This document shows positions 9,172 to 19,429 of a DNA stretch of 64,000 nt, one piece after another. Every line of letters begins with the position of its first letter. Position 1 is the first letter of the stretch. Below the pieces are notes generated by a model. It saw nothing but the letters and a program-made list of their open reading frames with translations, was not told where the DNA came from and searched no databases. Source of the stretch: Rhizobium oryziradicis (GTDB lineage Bacteria; Pseudomonadota; Alphaproteobacteria; Rhizobiales; Rhizobiaceae); contig NZ_MKIM01000024.1 in assembly GCF_001939045.1 (NCBI RefSeq), positions 268,933 to 332,932 on the forward strand, given 5' to 3'. Made by a program: the position numbers and the translations under genes.

Positions 9172-9657
9172 TTAGTTCAAGCGCGTCTTGACGTCGCTGA
9201 TGCCAGCTTGGAACAAACGGGCCTGAAGTTCAGCATCGCTTTGCTTTGCCAGCACGGTTTGTGCTGCAGCTGTTGCCAAATCGACGGCAGCGGCGCGAAC
9301 AGCGTTGACTGCATCGGTCTCGGCTTGCTTGATTTTCTGCTCAGAAATTGCGTTGCGACGGGCAACGAATTCTTCGGTCTTGATCTTGGCATCCGCTGCC
9401 AATGCAGCAGCTTCGCGCTGTGCCACGGCAACAATAGCGGCGGCTTCGGCTTCAGCCTCTTTGCTCTTCTTCTGATAGTCAGCCAAAAGAGCTTGAGCTT
9501 CTTCACGAAGACGCTTGGCTTCTGCCAGTTCTTCGCGGATATTTTCTGCCCGCTCATCCAGCGACTTTGCCATCATGCCCGGCACCTTGAGATAGGCAAC
9601 GAGCGCGAGAAAAATCACCAGACCAACGAAGGCAAAGAAAGTTGCATCATATTCCAT
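9172..9657 (-). CDS. atpF: ATP synthase F0 subunit b
   Basis: The b subunit forms the peripheral stalk that holds F1 against the membrane c-ring. The 161-residue product has one N-terminal membrane helix (FFAFVGLVIFLALVAYL), then a long charged amphipathic helix rich in Ala, Glu and Lys, as expected. It is the last gene of the atpI-B-E-F'-F operon and follows the b' gene after 4 bases. F1 genes are not in the window; a separate F1 operon is normal in alphaproteobacteria. Confidence 0.95.
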   Translation of the reverse strand: MEYDATFFAFVGLVIFLALVAYLKVPGMMAKSLDERAENIREELAEAKRLREEAQALLADYQKKSKEAEAEAAAIVAVAQREAAALAADAKIKTEEFVARRNAISEQKIKQAETDAVNAVRAAAVDLATAAAQTVLAKQSDAELQARLFQAGISDVKTRLN

Positions 9658-9661
9658 CTGA

Positions 9662-10246
9662 TCAACCTCTCTTTTCTGCTGTCACGGCGGCCGCAGCATC
9701 GGCAGGGCTCAACGGTTTACCCGTGAGCTGCTCAACGATGACGGCAACAGTTTCGGTTGCGATGGTGTCAACTTCAGCAATCGCTTTTGCCTTCATATCG
9801 GCAATGCTGGCTTCAGCTTCAGCAATCTTTTTGGCAAGCTCGGCTTCAACTGCTGTGCGTTCAGCAGTGGCTTCTGCCTTGGCAGCTTCGCGAGCAGCAG
9901 AGGCGATCTGAACGCCTTTTGCTTTTGCTGCGCTCAATTCTTTTTCATAGCCCTCAACGGCAGCATCCGATTCGGCCTTCAAGCGACGGGCTTCTTCGAT
10001 GTCCTGAGCGATACGATCATGGCGATTTTCCAGGATACCGCCAACGCGTGGCACGATAACCCGCTGCATCAGCACATAGAAAACGCCAAAGGTAATGACC
10101 AGCCAAAGCAGCTGAGATGCAAATGTCGTATGGTCAAAGGGTGGGAAAACGCCCTTGCCATGCTCGGCTCCGTGAGGAACGCCAGTCTCAGTGTGGGTCA
10201 CAGCCGTTGCCGGGGCTTCCTCGGCGTAGGCGGGGGTAACGAACAT
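9662..10246 (-). CDS. atpF2: ATP synthase F0 subunit b' (second b-type subunit)
   Basis: The 194-residue b' protein pairs with b in the peripheral stalk of photosynthetic and alphaproteobacterial enzymes. One membrane helix ([20 protein letters not shown]) follows ~55 polar residues, then a long Ala/Glu/Lys-rich helix. The start is placed at the ATG at 10246, preceded by GGAGG 6 bases upstream, rather than at the longer frame opening at 10282. Duplicated divergent b genes are a useful marker of Alphaproteobacteria. Confidence 0.93.
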   Translation of the reverse strand: MFVTPAYAEEAPATAVTHTETGVPHGAEHGKGVFPPFDHTTFASQLLWLVITFGVFYVLMQRVIVPRVGGILENRHDRIAQDIEEARRLKAESDAAVEGYEKELSAAKAKGVQIASAAREAAKAEATAERTAVEAELAKKIAEAEASIADMKAKAIAEVDTIATETVAVIVEQLTGKPLSPADAAAAVTAEKRG

Positions 10247-10325
10247 ACTCGCCTCCAGTATCCTGCAAATGCAAGAGATCACGGCATGCTAAACAGCAAA
10301 CCGTGATCCCGTAATGTCACTGAAA

Positions 10326-10553
10326 TTAAACAGCGAACAGGAGCAGGAGAGCGACGAGCAGCGAGAAGATGCCCAAAGCTTCCGTAACGGCGAAGCCGAA
10401 TACCAGACGGCCAAACTGGCTGTCAGCGGCAGACGGATTGCGCAGCGCGCCCGAAAGGTAGTTGCCGAAAATGTTGCCAAGGCCAAGAGCTGTGCCGGCC
10501 ATGCCAAAGCAAGCGAGACCTGCGCCGATGTACTTTGCTGCTTCCGCGTCCAT
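10326..10553 (-). CDS. atpE: ATP synthase F0 subunit c
   Basis: A 75-residue hairpin of two membrane helices forming the proton-carrying ring. The first helix has the glycine-rich run [20 protein letters not shown]. The second holds the proton-binding carboxylate (a Glu in [12 protein letters not shown]). No Asp or Glu change suggestive of sodium specificity was noticed. An AAAGGAG Shine-Dalgarno precedes the ATG. Confidence 0.96.
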   Translation of the reverse strand: MDAEAAKYIGAGLACFGMAGTALGLGNIFGNYLSGALRNPSAADSQFGRLVFGFAVTEALGIFSLLVALLLLFAV

Positions 10554-10621
10554 GAGTGTACTCCTTTGAAATGGTTATTGCGGCGAATGACTGACGCCGT
10601 TGAGCGCCAATGTCGTTATCC

Positions 10622-11374
10622 TTAGTGACCGCCCGGATGGATTGCGTCGTTCAGATACATGCATGTCAGCACGGCGAAGACGTAAGCCTGCAGGAAGGCA
10701 ACCAGGAACTCAAGACCAGTCAATGCGACGGTCATAGCGAGAGGAAGGATTGCGCCACCGACGCCAAGAGCGCCAAGGCTGCCAAGCGAAGCGACGAAGC
10801 CCGCAAAAACCTTCAGTGTAATGTGACCGGCCAGCATGTTGGCAAACAGTCGGATAGACAAAGAAATCGGACGTGACAAGAAGGAAATCACTTCAATTGG
10901 CACAACCAGAAGCAAAAGTGCGCCAGGCACACCCGATGGCACGAACAGTTGGAAGAAGCCAAGACCGTGCTTGTAAAAACCATACACCAAAACGGTGCCA
11001 ATCACGAAAATCGCCAAAGCCAGCGTGACGATGATCTGACTGGTGACCGTGAAGAAATACGGCACCATGCCCATCAGGTTGGCGGTAAGCACAAACATGA
11101 ACAGCGAAAAGACCATGGGGAAAAACTTCATCCCGTGGCTTCCGGCCCCTTCTCGCAGCATGGATGCCACAAATTCGTAGGACATTTCAGCAACAGATTG
11201 CGCGCGACCTGGAATGAGGCCACGGTTAGACGTTGCAAAATATAGAAAACCAGCAGCAACCGCCACCGTCGCAACCATGAACAAGGAAGCATTGGTGAAC
11301 GAGAAATCTATGCCACCAATCTCGATCGGAACAATCTTGTGGATCTGGAACTGATGGGTCGGATCGTTTGACAC
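10622..11374 (-). CDS. atpB: ATP synthase F0 subunit a
   Basis: Subunit a provides the proton half-channels beside the c-ring. The 250-residue product has five to six membrane helices and the essential Arg in [17 protein letters not shown] start at 11374 is chosen because the family N-terminus ([20 protein letters not shown]) begins there; the reading frame extends upstream to 11437 but that part is not conserved. It lies between atpI and atpE on the same strand. Confidence 0.95.
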   Translation of the reverse strand: MSNDPTHQFQIHKIVPIEIGGIDFSFTNASLFMVATVAVAAGFLYFATSNRGLIPGRAQSVAEMSYEFVASMLREGAGSHGMKFFPMVFSLFMFVLTANLMGMVPYFFTVTSQIIVTLALAIFVIGTVLVYGFYKHGLGFFQLFVPSGVPGALLLLVVPIEVISFLSRPISLSIRLFANMLAGHITLKVFAGFVASLGSLGALGVGGAILPLAMTVALTGLEFLVAFLQAYVFAVLTCMYLNDAIHPGGH

Positions 11375-11452
11375 CTGTTGATCTCTCTCGCTTTTGCCAC
11401 CCGCAAGTGGCGTCCGTTCCTGTCCGCCCAGATGCAAAGCATCCGAACGCTG

Positions 11453-11797
11453 TTATTTTTTCACACCGGGCTTCCTATCAGCGGGATGTGGTGACGTCAC
11501 CACCCCGCTTGAGCGAAGCACATTCAAAACACCTGCGCAGAACCCCAACAACAGGAGGATAATAAGCCCCCAGGGTGATGTTCCTGCAAAACGGTCGATC
11601 ACGAAGCCAAGAACCGCACCCACGATCACGGCAGACAGAAACTCGCTGGAGATTTTCATCGCCTGAGCATAGCCTTTACGGCTTGTCTCGGCGCGCTGAT
11701 CTTTTGCGGCCTCTTCCCCGTCATGCATCGTCTTGGCGACCAATTTGGTCTCAAGCTGATTGCGGCGACGTTCCAGCTCAGTCTCGCGCTCATCCAT
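11453..11797 (-). CDS. atpI: ATP synthase accessory protein I
   Basis: The 114-residue protein has a charged N-terminal helix and two membrane helices (FLSAVIVGAVLGFVIDRFAG and LIILLLLGFCAGVLNVL). The AtpI family aids c-ring assembly or magnesium uptake. The start at 11797 follows GGAGG by 6 bases; a longer frame opening at 11854 is rejected. It leads the F0 operon, so the operon promoter should lie between 11798 and about 12030. Confidence 0.9.
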   Translation of the reverse strand: MDERETELERRRNQLETKLVAKTMHDGEEAAKDQRAETSRKGYAQAMKISSEFLSAVIVGAVLGFVIDRFAGTSPWGLIILLLLGFCAGVLNVLRSSGVVTSPHPADRKPGVKK

Positions 11798-12035
11798 TGC
11801 AAATCCTCCGTCCGAAACCAGACATTGCCATAAAATAGCCTGTCCGGATAGCAAACGTAGCGGATTTTCAATGGTCCAGCCCGTTCTAAAGTTGGCGCAC
11901 CATAATTTTGCCCGTCGCTATAGTCAAGGCATTGAACACGCTTGTTTCACGACAAATTAACTCAAACAAAACAAAGCGATAGCAGAAAAAAACAGATTTT
12001 CCTCATAAACCTGCGCCAAATTGTCTACCCCATCT

Positions 12036-12071
12036 CGGCAAAAACCTGGAATCACCCCCAGGTTTTTGCCG
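12036..12071 (-). terminator. Strong hairpin after kup
   Basis: A perfect 14-bp stem (CGGCAAAAACCTGG / CCAGGTTTTTGCCG) with an 8-base loop lies 55 bases past the kup stop. No classical T tract follows on the minus strand, but the stem itself contains an A5/T5 run. Confidence 0.6.
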
Positions 12072-12126
12072 CAATTCAGGCGTTTGGCTGGACAGATTGC
12101 ATGCTTGGCAATCCGCTCCAAAACCA

Positions 12127-14028
12127 TCAGATAATCACGTGCGACCCCAGTTCGACCACGCGATTGGCCGGCAGGCGGAAATAATCCGATGGGTCGGTGG
12201 CCGAGTTGGCCAGCGCGATAAACAATCGATCCTGCCAATTGGGCATGCCCGCCTTGGCATCCGGCACCAGCTTGCGACGGCCCAGATAGAAGGAGGTCGA
12301 CATGATATCGAACTTCAACCCACCCTTTCGCAATTTGGCCAGCGCCTGCGACACATTCTGCTGCTCCATATAGCCAAAGCGGATCTCGACCCGGCTGAAC
12401 CGTTCCGACAGGCTTTCGGCCACAAACCGCTCTGCCTCTGTGGCGCGAGGTCTATTGACCGTCTTGATGGTGAGAATGATGTTTTTCTCATGCAGAACGT
12501 GATTGTGCTTGAGATTGTGCAGCAATGCCGCAGGGGCGGTTTCCGGGTCGCTGGTCAGGAAAATCGCGGTGCCTGAGACGGATACCGGCCCATGCTCGCT
12601 TTTGCGCTCAATCGACGGAATGAACGACGACAGCGGGATATCGGCATGGCGGGTCTTGGCAAACAGGATGGCCGTGCCGCGTCTCCATGTCCACATGACA
12701 ATGGTGAAGCCAGCCGCAAAAAACACCGGAATATAACCGCCATCATGGATTTTAAGCAGGTTTGCGCCCAAAAACACCATTTCCAGCGCCAAAAGCGGGA
12801 CAATGATCGCAAGCGCCAACAAGGGCGACCATTTCCATTTTACCCGCACAAATTCAAAGGCCATGATGGTGGTCACAACCATGGCACCCGTCACCGAAAT
12901 GCCGTAGGCCGTGGCCAGCGCATCCGAGCTTTCAAACAGCAGTACCAGGCCGAGAACACCGATCAACAGCAGCGTGTTGACGGCAGGCAGGTAAATCTGT
13001 CCGGTGTTGGTCTCCGACGTGAAGGTGATTTCCATGCGGGGCAGAAAGCCAAGGTGAATGGCCTGACGCACCATGGAAAACGCGCCTGTGATAACCGCCT
13101 GGCTGGCAATGACGGTGGCGGCGGTGGCCAGAATGATCACCGGAATAATCGCCCAGCTGGGGAACATCAGATAGAAGGGATCCTTCGCCATGGACGGATC
13201 TTTCAACACCAGCGCGCCTTGGCCGAGATAATTGATCACCAGAGCCGGGAAAACAAGGCAGAACCAGGCGAGCTGAATGGGTTTGCGGCCAAAGTGACCC
13301 AAGTCGGCATAGAGCGCTTCTGCACCCGTGACCGTCAGGAAAACAGCCCCGAGCACAACAAAGCCCAAAAACTTCTCCTGAAACAGAAAAGTGACAGCAT
13401 TGACCGGGTTAAAGGCCCAGAAAATCGCAGGATCGTCGAAGATATGGCTGATGCCACCTGCGGCCATGACCAAAAACCACACCACCGTGATGGGGCCAAA
13501 CAGATTGGCAACCGCCCCCGTGCCACGCGATTGCATGGCAAACAGGATAATCAAGATAACAACCGAGATGGGAACAACAAATGGGCTGGCCTGCGGCGCA
13601 ACCAGTTTCAGGCCTTCAACCGCAGACAACACAGACAGCGCGGGCGTGATCATGGCATCGCCCAAAAACAGCGCGGCACCGACCAGACCCAGCACCATCA
13701 GCACCAGCGTGCGGCGTCCGGCTGTCTTGCTCAAAAGCGCCAGCAGCGACAGGGTGCCGCCTTCGCCATCATTGTCAGCGCGCAGCAAAAACAGCACATA
13801 CTTCAAGGTGACAATGATTGTCAGGGTCCAGACAATCAACGATGTAAGGCCAATCACTTCAAACCGGCTGATGCCATCGTAGGAAATGGGCTTTAGCGCT
13901 TCACGAAAGGCGTAGAGCGGGCTTGTGCCGATATCGCCATAGACGACCCCGACGGAGCCAAGGGCGGGCAACAACAGGCTGCGCAGGCCATTTTTTCCGT
14001 TCGAGGTATGGGATGCATCGTGAGACAT
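12127..14028 (-). CDS. kup: Kup-type low-affinity potassium transporter
   Basis: The 633-residue protein belongs to the KUP/HAK/KT family of proton-coupled potassium importers. It begins with the family opening [18 protein letters not shown] around residues 28-45, has about twelve membrane helices to residue ~460, and ends in a cytoplasmic C-terminal domain. Length matches Kup. It starts 16 bases after corA on the same strand, suggesting a two-gene ion-transport unit. Confidence 0.95.
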   Translation of the reverse strand: MSHDASHTSNGKNGLRSLLLPALGSVGVVYGDIGTSPLYAFREALKPISYDGISRFEVIGLTSLIVWTLTIIVTLKYVLFLLRADNDGEGGTLSLLALLSKTAGRRTLVLMVLGLVGAALFLGDAMITPALSVLSAVEGLKLVAPQASPFVVPISVVILIILFAMQSRGTGAVANLFGPITVVWFLVMAAGGISHIFDDPAIFWAFNPVNAVTFLFQEKFLGFVVLGAVFLTVTGAEALYADLGHFGRKPIQLAWFCLVFPALVINYLGQGALVLKDPSMAKDPFYLMFPSWAIIPVIILATAATVIASQAVITGAFSMVRQAIHLGFLPRMEITFTSETNTGQIYLPAVNTLLLIGVLGLVLLFESSDALATAYGISVTGAMVVTTIMAFEFVRVKWKWSPLLALAIIVPLLALEMVFLGANLLKIHDGGYIPVFFAAGFTIVMWTWRRGTAILFAKTRHADIPLSSFIPSIERKSEHGPVSVSGTAIFLTSDPETAPAALLHNLKHNHVLHEKNIILTIKTVNRPRATEAERFVAESLSERFSRVEIRFGYMEQQNVSQALAKLRKGGLKFDIMSTSFYLGRRKLVPDAKAGMPNWQDRLFIALANSATDPSDYFRLPANRVVELGSHVII

Positions 14029-14044
14029 TGATCTTTACAGGCTC

Positions 14045-15022
14045 TCAGAGCCAGCCTTTCCAACGAAAAAACAGGAAGGGGACAACTGCGGAAACCACCA
14101 TGAAAATCAAGGCAACGGGGTAACCAAAGTGCCAGTTCAGCTCGGGCATAATTTGAAAATTCATTCCATAGATGGACGCCACCAATGTCGGCGGCAAGAA
14201 TACCACGGAAGCAATTGAGAAAATCTTGATGATCGCATTTTGCTCAACATTGATCAGGCCAAGCGATGCATCCAGCATGAAACTGATGTTGCTGCTGATA
14301 AAGCCCGCGTGTTCCGAGAGGGAATGAACGTCGTGCGCCACCACATGACAGAGTTCTTTCGCATCCTCACTGGCCTTGACCGGATCAGCCGAGGCGAGAA
14401 AGGATACCATTCGGGACAGCGACACCAAGCTGTCGCGCGCTTTGCTGACGAGACGATGGTAGCTGGCAATATCCACCAGCTTGTCTTCCAGAAAATGCGG
14501 CGGCCGCGATTTGTGCAGTTTTCGCTCAATAAACACATCGCTCGACAGCGCATCCAGCCGCGCACCGGCGATTTCCAGCACTTCGGCGGTTCGATCCACC
14601 ACCGTTTCCAAAAGTCGCATCAGCAGAACAGACCCTGTGGAACAACTGACCTGATTGCGGCTCAAAGCCGCAGCAAACAGCCCGAACGACCGTGGCTCGG
14701 CATAGCGCACGGTGACCATGCGGTTGCCACCGAGGATAAACGCCACATCAGCCAGTTGCGGCGCATTGGATTCGGCTTTGCAGATCAGGGATGCCGTCAT
14801 GTAAACGCCATGATCATCGGTGTACAAACGGCTTGATGGCTCGATGTCTTTCAAATCGTCGCGGGTCGGAAGCGGCATGGCCAAGAGGGTTTCCGCCAGT
14901 TGTTCCTCGGTTTTATCCGGATACAACAGATCGACCCACAAAATATCGTCAGCAAGGCGCGTCGGCGCATCGCTGGGCAGAATGACATCCACCGTCCCGT
15001 CACACCTGTAAGCTCTAATCAA
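14045..15022 (-). CDS. corA: CorA-family magnesium transporter
   Basis: The 325-residue protein has a large cytoplasmic N-terminal domain and two C-terminal membrane helices. Between them lies YGMNFQIMPELNWHFGYP, which holds the GMN selectivity motif of CorA channels. The start is a TTG at 15022 preceded by a GAAGG-type ribosome binding site; no in-frame ATG lies nearby, and the conserved part begins at once. Substrate is probably Mg2+, although Co2+ or Ni2+ transport cannot be excluded from sequence. Confidence 0.92.
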   Translation of the reverse strand: MIRAYRCDGTVDVILPSDAPTRLADDILWVDLLYPDKTEEQLAETLLAMPLPTRDDLKDIEPSSRLYTDDHGVYMTASLICKAESNAPQLADVAFILGGNRMVTVRYAEPRSFGLFAAALSRNQVSCSTGSVLLMRLLETVVDRTAEVLEIAGARLDALSSDVFIERKLHKSRPPHFLEDKLVDIASYHRLVSKARDSLVSLSRMVSFLASADPVKASEDAKELCHVVAHDVHSLSEHAGFISSNISFMLDASLGLINVEQNAIIKIFSIASVVFLPPTLVASIYGMNFQIMPELNWHFGYPVALIFMVVSAVVPFLFFRWKGWL

Positions 15023-15245
15023 ACGTGATACCTTCGTCCCATGGCCACGACATCACCCCGCATCACCCTGACACGATAACGACGCTGCAACACTTTGTAA
15101 ATCCTGTACAATTTTCAATTAACCCGTAAACGGAAATTGAAAACCTGCAATAAATCTCCAGAGCATTGTTGCCACGCCCCATAACAGGTAGCGGCAATTT
15201 ACTGTGTTGCAGAAGATCTTAAACGATTAAATCCGCCCGTTGGCG

Positions 15246-16229
15246 TTATTTTTTCGTGTGCGGCGCACTCGTCTTCAACAGCGAACCAATAACACCTGCC
15301 GACAAGATAGCAAGGGTAATTGCAAGCGAGGGCAGAGGTGGAATATGCAACACGCCAAGCATATCACCGATCAAAATCTTGCCGCCGATGAAAATCAGCA
15401 CGGCCGACAACGCATATTTCAACAAGATGAAGCGTTCCAGCATGGCAGACAGCGCAAAATATAGCGCGCGCAATCCCAAGATCGCGGCGATATTGGATGT
15501 GAAGACAATATAGGGGTTGGTGGTGATCGAAAAAATCGCAGGCACACTATCAACAGCGAAAATAACATCTGCCAATTCCACCATCACCAAAGCCAGAAAC
15601 AGCGGCGTTGCAAATAACTTGGTTTTTTCCACCACATCACCGGGGGCAGGCAGGCGCACAAAAAATTTCTCGCCGTGCAATTCCTCGGTGATCGGCAGAC
15701 GCTTGTGCAAAAAGGCCAAAATCGGATTTTTGGACACATCAAATTCCTGATCTGCGGCCAGCAGCATTTTGATGCCGGTATAGACGAGGAAGGCAGCAAA
15801 CACGTACAAAACCCAATGGAATTGATCGACAATGGCTGTGCCGGCCGCAACCATAATGCCGCGCAAGATTACAACGCCGATAATGCCATAGACCAGAGCC
15901 CGATGCTGGAGATGCTGGGGAATGCGGAAATAACTGAAGATCAGGGCAATGACAAAAATATTGTCCAGCGACAGGCTTTCTTCCACCACATAGCCCGTGA
16001 GGTATAGAATTGCGGATTCCTGGCCCATGCGCCACCAGATAAACCCGCCAAAGGCCACGCCCATGGCAATGTAAAAGGCAGAGAGTTTCATACTCTGGGC
16101 CACATCAATATGGCGGGTCTTTTTGCTTAACAAGCCAAGGTCAATTGTCAGCAGAACAGCCACAAACAGAAGAAAGCCCAGCCACATCCAAAGGGGCTGG
16201 CCGAGAAAATCAGCGGCAATAAAGGTCAT
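15246..16229 (-). CDS. TerC/Alx-type membrane protein
   Basis: The 327-residue integral membrane protein has about eight helices and the TerC signatures EESLSLDNIFVIALIFSYF and ELADVIFAVDSVPAIFSIT, including acidic residues inside helices. Members of this family (Alx, MeeF, TerC) have been linked to manganese export and tellurite resistance; the name TerC does not prove tellurite resistance. It is upstream of corA and kup on the same strand with a 223-base gap. Confidence 0.88.
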   Translation of the reverse strand: MTFIAADFLGQPLWMWLGFLLFVAVLLTIDLGLLSKKTRHIDVAQSMKLSAFYIAMGVAFGGFIWWRMGQESAILYLTGYVVEESLSLDNIFVIALIFSYFRIPQHLQHRALVYGIIGVVILRGIMVAAGTAIVDQFHWVLYVFAAFLVYTGIKMLLAADQEFDVSKNPILAFLHKRLPITEELHGEKFFVRLPAPGDVVEKTKLFATPLFLALVMVELADVIFAVDSVPAIFSITTNPYIVFTSNIAAILGLRALYFALSAMLERFILLKYALSAVLIFIGGKILIGDMLGVLHIPPLPSLAITLAILSAGVIGSLLKTSAPHTKK

Positions 16230-16504
16230 GAATTTTATTCTCTTACGGCGTTTTCAATGAAAACAACTCCGACATCACGGGAAAGCCGAATTTCCCGCCA
16301 GAGGGGCCCGCAGTTGCGCACATGTGGTGCGATCATGCCGGTATGACTCATCATCACAAAAAATTCAAGTTTTCGCTGTCCACCGATAGCAATTTGATTT
16401 TTATCAATGCAGCGTGGAGCGAACATCGGCATATTTTTATCAGACAGGCGGCTTTGGGCATAATCCCGTCATGTCTCTTCCGTTCAACCCTACACTGTTG
16501 ACGG

Positions 16505-16551
16505 TGTCGCCGTTGCAGCCGACTTTAAAGTCCTGCAACGGCGACATTTTT
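16505..16551. repeat. Perfect 14-bp inverted repeat with nested palindrome (gap 16230-16585)
   Basis: TGTCGCCGTTGCAG at 16505-16518 pairs with its exact complement at 16533-16546, and the loop contains the palindrome GACTTTAAAGTC. A T5 tract follows on the plus strand only, where no gene precedes it. It lies just after mrp, which ends at 16586 on the minus strand, so it may stop mrp transcription despite lacking a T tract there. The rest of the 356-base gap shows only a short hairpin near 16278-16297 upstream of terC. Confidence 0.6.
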
Positions 16552-16585
16552 CGGCTTCCGCCTGATGGTTCAGCAGCGGCTTGAC

Positions 16586-17737
16586 CTATTCGAAGGTGAT
16601 TTTTGGGGCTTTGCGGGCTGAATGGCGCTGCACTTCCTGCCAGACCTTGGTGGCGATGTCGCGATAGACGTGGCTTTGCACATGCTCCGGCTCGCTGACA
16701 ACGATCGGTGTTCCGGCATCAGACTTTTCTCGGATCGAGATCGTCAGCGGCACCTCGCCCAGGAACGGCACGCCGATGGCTTCGGCTTCGGCCTTCGCGC
16801 CGCCATGGCCAAAAATATCGTAACGATTGCCAGTATCCGGCGCGATGAAATAGCTCATGTTCTCGACAATGCCCAGCACCGGCACTTCAACCTTGTTGAA
16901 CATGTTGATCCCCTTGCGCGCATCAATCAGGGCCAAATCCTGCGGAGTCGACACAATCACGGCCCCGGTCAGCGGCACCTGCTGCGCCATGGTGAGCTGC
17001 GCATCACCCGTGCCCGGCGGCATATCCACCACCAACACATCCAGCTGGCCCCAGGCCACTTCACGCAACATCTGCATAAGGGCCGATTGCACCATCGGAC
17101 CGCGCCAGATCATGGCCGTACCCTCGTCTACCAGAAAGCCCATGGACATGGCTTTCAGGCCGTAATTTTCCATCGGCACAATGATGCGTCCATCAATCTG
17201 CTCGGGTCGGCCGGAAATGCCCAGCAGGCGCGGCATCGACGGACCATAAACATCGGCATCGAGAATGCCGACTTTCAAGCCATTGGCCATCAGCGCCAGG
17301 GCAAGATTGACCGCCGTGGTGGATTTGCCAACGCCGCCCTTGCCGGATGCAACGGCAATGATGGCACCGATGCCGGGAATATCGGCTTTCGCCTGCTTGG
17401 GCGGCTGGCCAGCCGGTGCATGAGAATGAGCGTGACTGTGCGAATGGGCTGGCTTGCCAGGCGCAGGGGCGGCTGAAGCTGCCCCCGCCTTGCGTTCTGC
17501 CGTCAGGCTCACCAGCGCGCCTTTGACACCCGGCAGTGCTTTCACCACGCGCTCGGCTGCTGCCCGCAATGGTTCCAGCTCCTTGGCGCGTTCGGCTGGC
17601 ACATTGATGGAAAAATAGACTTTGGCATCGGAAATGAACACGTCGGAGACCATGCCAAGATCGACGATATTGCCCTCAAGATCAGGACCGCGCACGGTCT
17701 TCAGAGCATCGAGAACACTGTTTTTATCGGGCACCAT
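16586..17737 (-). CDS. mrp: Mrp/ApbC iron-sulfur cluster carrier ATPase
   Basis: A 383-residue P-loop scaffold that loads Fe-S clusters onto apoproteins. An N-terminal MIP18/DUF59 domain (about residues 1-95) is joined by a His-rich linker (HSHSHAHSHAPAG) to the ParA-like domain, with deviant Walker A VASGKGGVGKST and the ADVYGPSMPRLLG segment. The His-rich linker could bind metal; it is longer than in E. coli Mrp. Start at 17737, where the conserved VPDKNSVLDALKTV begins; the frame itself opens at 17773. Confidence 0.93.
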   Translation of the reverse strand: MVPDKNSVLDALKTVRGPDLEGNIVDLGMVSDVFISDAKVYFSINVPAERAKELEPLRAAAERVVKALPGVKGALVSLTAERKAGAASAAPAPGKPAHSHSHAHSHAPAGQPPKQAKADIPGIGAIIAVASGKGGVGKSTTAVNLALALMANGLKVGILDADVYGPSMPRLLGISGRPEQIDGRIIVPMENYGLKAMSMGFLVDEGTAMIWRGPMVQSALMQMLREVAWGQLDVLVVDMPPGTGDAQLTMAQQVPLTGAVIVSTPQDLALIDARKGINMFNKVEVPVLGIVENMSYFIAPDTGNRYDIFGHGGAKAEAEAIGVPFLGEVPLTISIREKSDAGTPIVVSEPEHVQSHVYRDIATKVWQEVQRHSARKAPKITFE

Positions 17738-17909
17738 GGCTGAACTTCCCGGTTGGATCGCCTGCCACCTCATATAGGAGGACAGAGCTTTGAATGAATT
17801 GGAGTGAGACTGGATACATCGGTGATGTAGCGCCGTTTTACCACCCCTTATTACAAATTCTTCATGGCAAATTCTTCAAAATCGAAACGCCTTATATTGC
17901 ATCTGTGCC

Positions 17910-17959
17910 AAAACAAAAACCGCCGGACCAACACTGCTGAATGCAGGTGGAACCGGCGG
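17910..17959 (-). terminator. Intrinsic terminator on minus strand (gap 17738-18198)
   Basis: A CCGCCGG/CCGGCGG stem with an inner CACTGC...GCAGGTG pairing is followed on the minus strand by TTTTTGTTTT. It lies 240 bases beyond the NasS-like gene, either ending a long 3' untranslated region or ending an independent small RNA encoded at roughly 17960-18190. No coding frame with a convincing ribosome binding site was found in this gap. Confidence 0.7.
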
Positions 17960-18198
17960 CGTTTGTGTGAGCGCCTTCTTTGGTGCGCCCTTTTCAAAGT
18001 CCCCTCTGGACTTCTTTTCCCTTACCATGCACGAAGCATGCCAAACTCAAAAAACAGCATTTCTAGCGGATCAGGCACTCACATTCAGCATATTTGCCTA
18101 GAATTTAAAGCCCTACCCCGCACTCTGCTTAAAAAACATACACGAGAATAAGATGACTGCAATTCACTTTGATGTAAATTTCCACACACATGCATAGA

Positions 18199-19368
18199 TC
18201 AAGGCGACAGATGATTTTCCAGCCGGTCGGGATCAAAAATTGCACCGTCGAAAAAGCCATCGGATCCAGACAGGGCCATGGCCTGCCGCATATCATCTGT
18301 CGCGGGCATGGGGGCAAAGATGGGTTTCAGGGCGCGACGATAGAGATCAGGCCGATAGGTCTGCACCACCGTGTTGCGGTTTTCAGCCGAGTGCACAACA
18401 TGACCGGCGCGCACCATCTGGCTGTAAAACCACAGCGCCTGACTTTGCCGCGGAAAGCCTCCGGTTTTGCGCTCCAGCACCAAAAAGCCCTCCCGCTTTT
18501 GAGATAGCCCCGGCGCAATCGTTACCTCGCCGGTCAAGGCGGGCAGCATTAGATGCCCCTCAACGCCAAGATGGCGCGGGGCTGCCAAAATACCGGCCAA
18601 CTCCTCGATATTGTCTCGATTGCCGCACCATTGCGCAGATCGGTGCAGGGCGCGCAACAAGGCATCCAGCGCGAGATCATTGTCTTGTGCCCATTTTTTT
18701 GACAGGCCAAGCACCTTGTCCGGCCCGTTGCGCCAAATTTCGGCGCTGGTGGTGAGAATGCGCCCGACACCTTTGCTCACCGCCAGACTGTTCCACGGCT
18801 CGGCGGCGCAAAAACCATCAATGGCCCCCTCCGAGAGGGCATCCGCCATCAATGGCGATGGCAAAGCCACGAGATCCACGTCGCGCCCGACGACCAGACC
18901 GCAGGCGTTGAGCCAATAACGAAGCTGATAGCCCTGACTGGAATGGTCAAACCCGATGGCAAAACGAAGAGGTTTCAGCGAAGCCTGGCGATAACGGACA
19001 ACGGCTTTAAGGGCCTGTCCCGCCGCAATTGGGTCAAGACTGGATGGATCGAGATTGGGTTGTGCGTGCTTCAGCATATCAAACAGCGCCTGCGACACCG
19101 TGACGGCACCGCCTGCCAAATTCAGTGTCATGGCAACCAGCAAAGCGGGTGAAACGGGATAAAGCCCCAGATTGGCGGCCAGCGGCAAAGGCGCTGGCAT
19201 GGGAGCACCATCAAATTGGCCAACCGCCACGCGGTCCCGAATATTGGCCCAGGAGGTCTCACGCACCAGACGCAAGCGAAGCCCCTCGTCTGCTGCAAAA
19301 CCCTTTTCAGACGCAATAATGAGTGCTGCGCTATCGACAAAGGGCATAAAGCCCAAAGTCACCTCCAT
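18199..19368 (-). CDS. NasS/NrtA-like cytoplasmic substrate-binding protein
   Basis: The 389-residue protein matches the CmpA/NrtA family that binds nitrate, nitrite or bicarbonate: it opens with EVTLGFMPFVDSAALIIASE and has the conserved FDGAPMPAPLPLAANLG and AAEPWNSLAV segments. There is no signal peptide, as in NasS, the nitrate sensor that sequesters the antiterminator NasT. No nasT or nrtBC genes are nearby, so this may be an orphan or a stand-alone sensor. It follows a LuxR-type regulator by 61 bases and could be cotranscribed with it. Confidence 0.75.
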   Translation of the reverse strand: MEVTLGFMPFVDSAALIIASEKGFAADEGLRLRLVRETSWANIRDRVAVGQFDGAPMPAPLPLAANLGLYPVSPALLVAMTLNLAGGAVTVSQALFDMLKHAQPNLDPSSLDPIAAGQALKAVVRYRQASLKPLRFAIGFDHSSQGYQLRYWLNACGLVVGRDVDLVALPSPLMADALSEGAIDGFCAAEPWNSLAVSKGVGRILTTSAEIWRNGPDKVLGLSKKWAQDNDLALDALLRALHRSAQWCGNRDNIEELAGILAAPRHLGVEGHLMLPALTGEVTIAPGLSQKREGFLVLERKTGGFPRQSQALWFYSQMVRAGHVVHSAENRNTVVQTYRPDLYRRALKPIFAPMPATDDMRQAMALSGSDGFFDGAIFDPDRLENHLSP

Positions 19369-19429
19369 AAAACTGCCTCTTGCCCGCTCATCATGCTCTT
19401 TCTTTACCGCATATCATGCGGCGCAATTC

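Noticed and set aside
12592..13896. Long plus-strand frame (434 codons) opposite kup
   Set aside because: It mirrors the membrane-protein gene and has a His/Gln/Arg/Asn-rich composition typical of antisense shadows.
16230..16440. Possible manganese (yybP-ykoY) riboswitch upstream of terC
   Set aside because: TerC/Alx genes often carry it, but the conserved loop sequences were not recognisable on the minus strand; only a short hairpin was seen.
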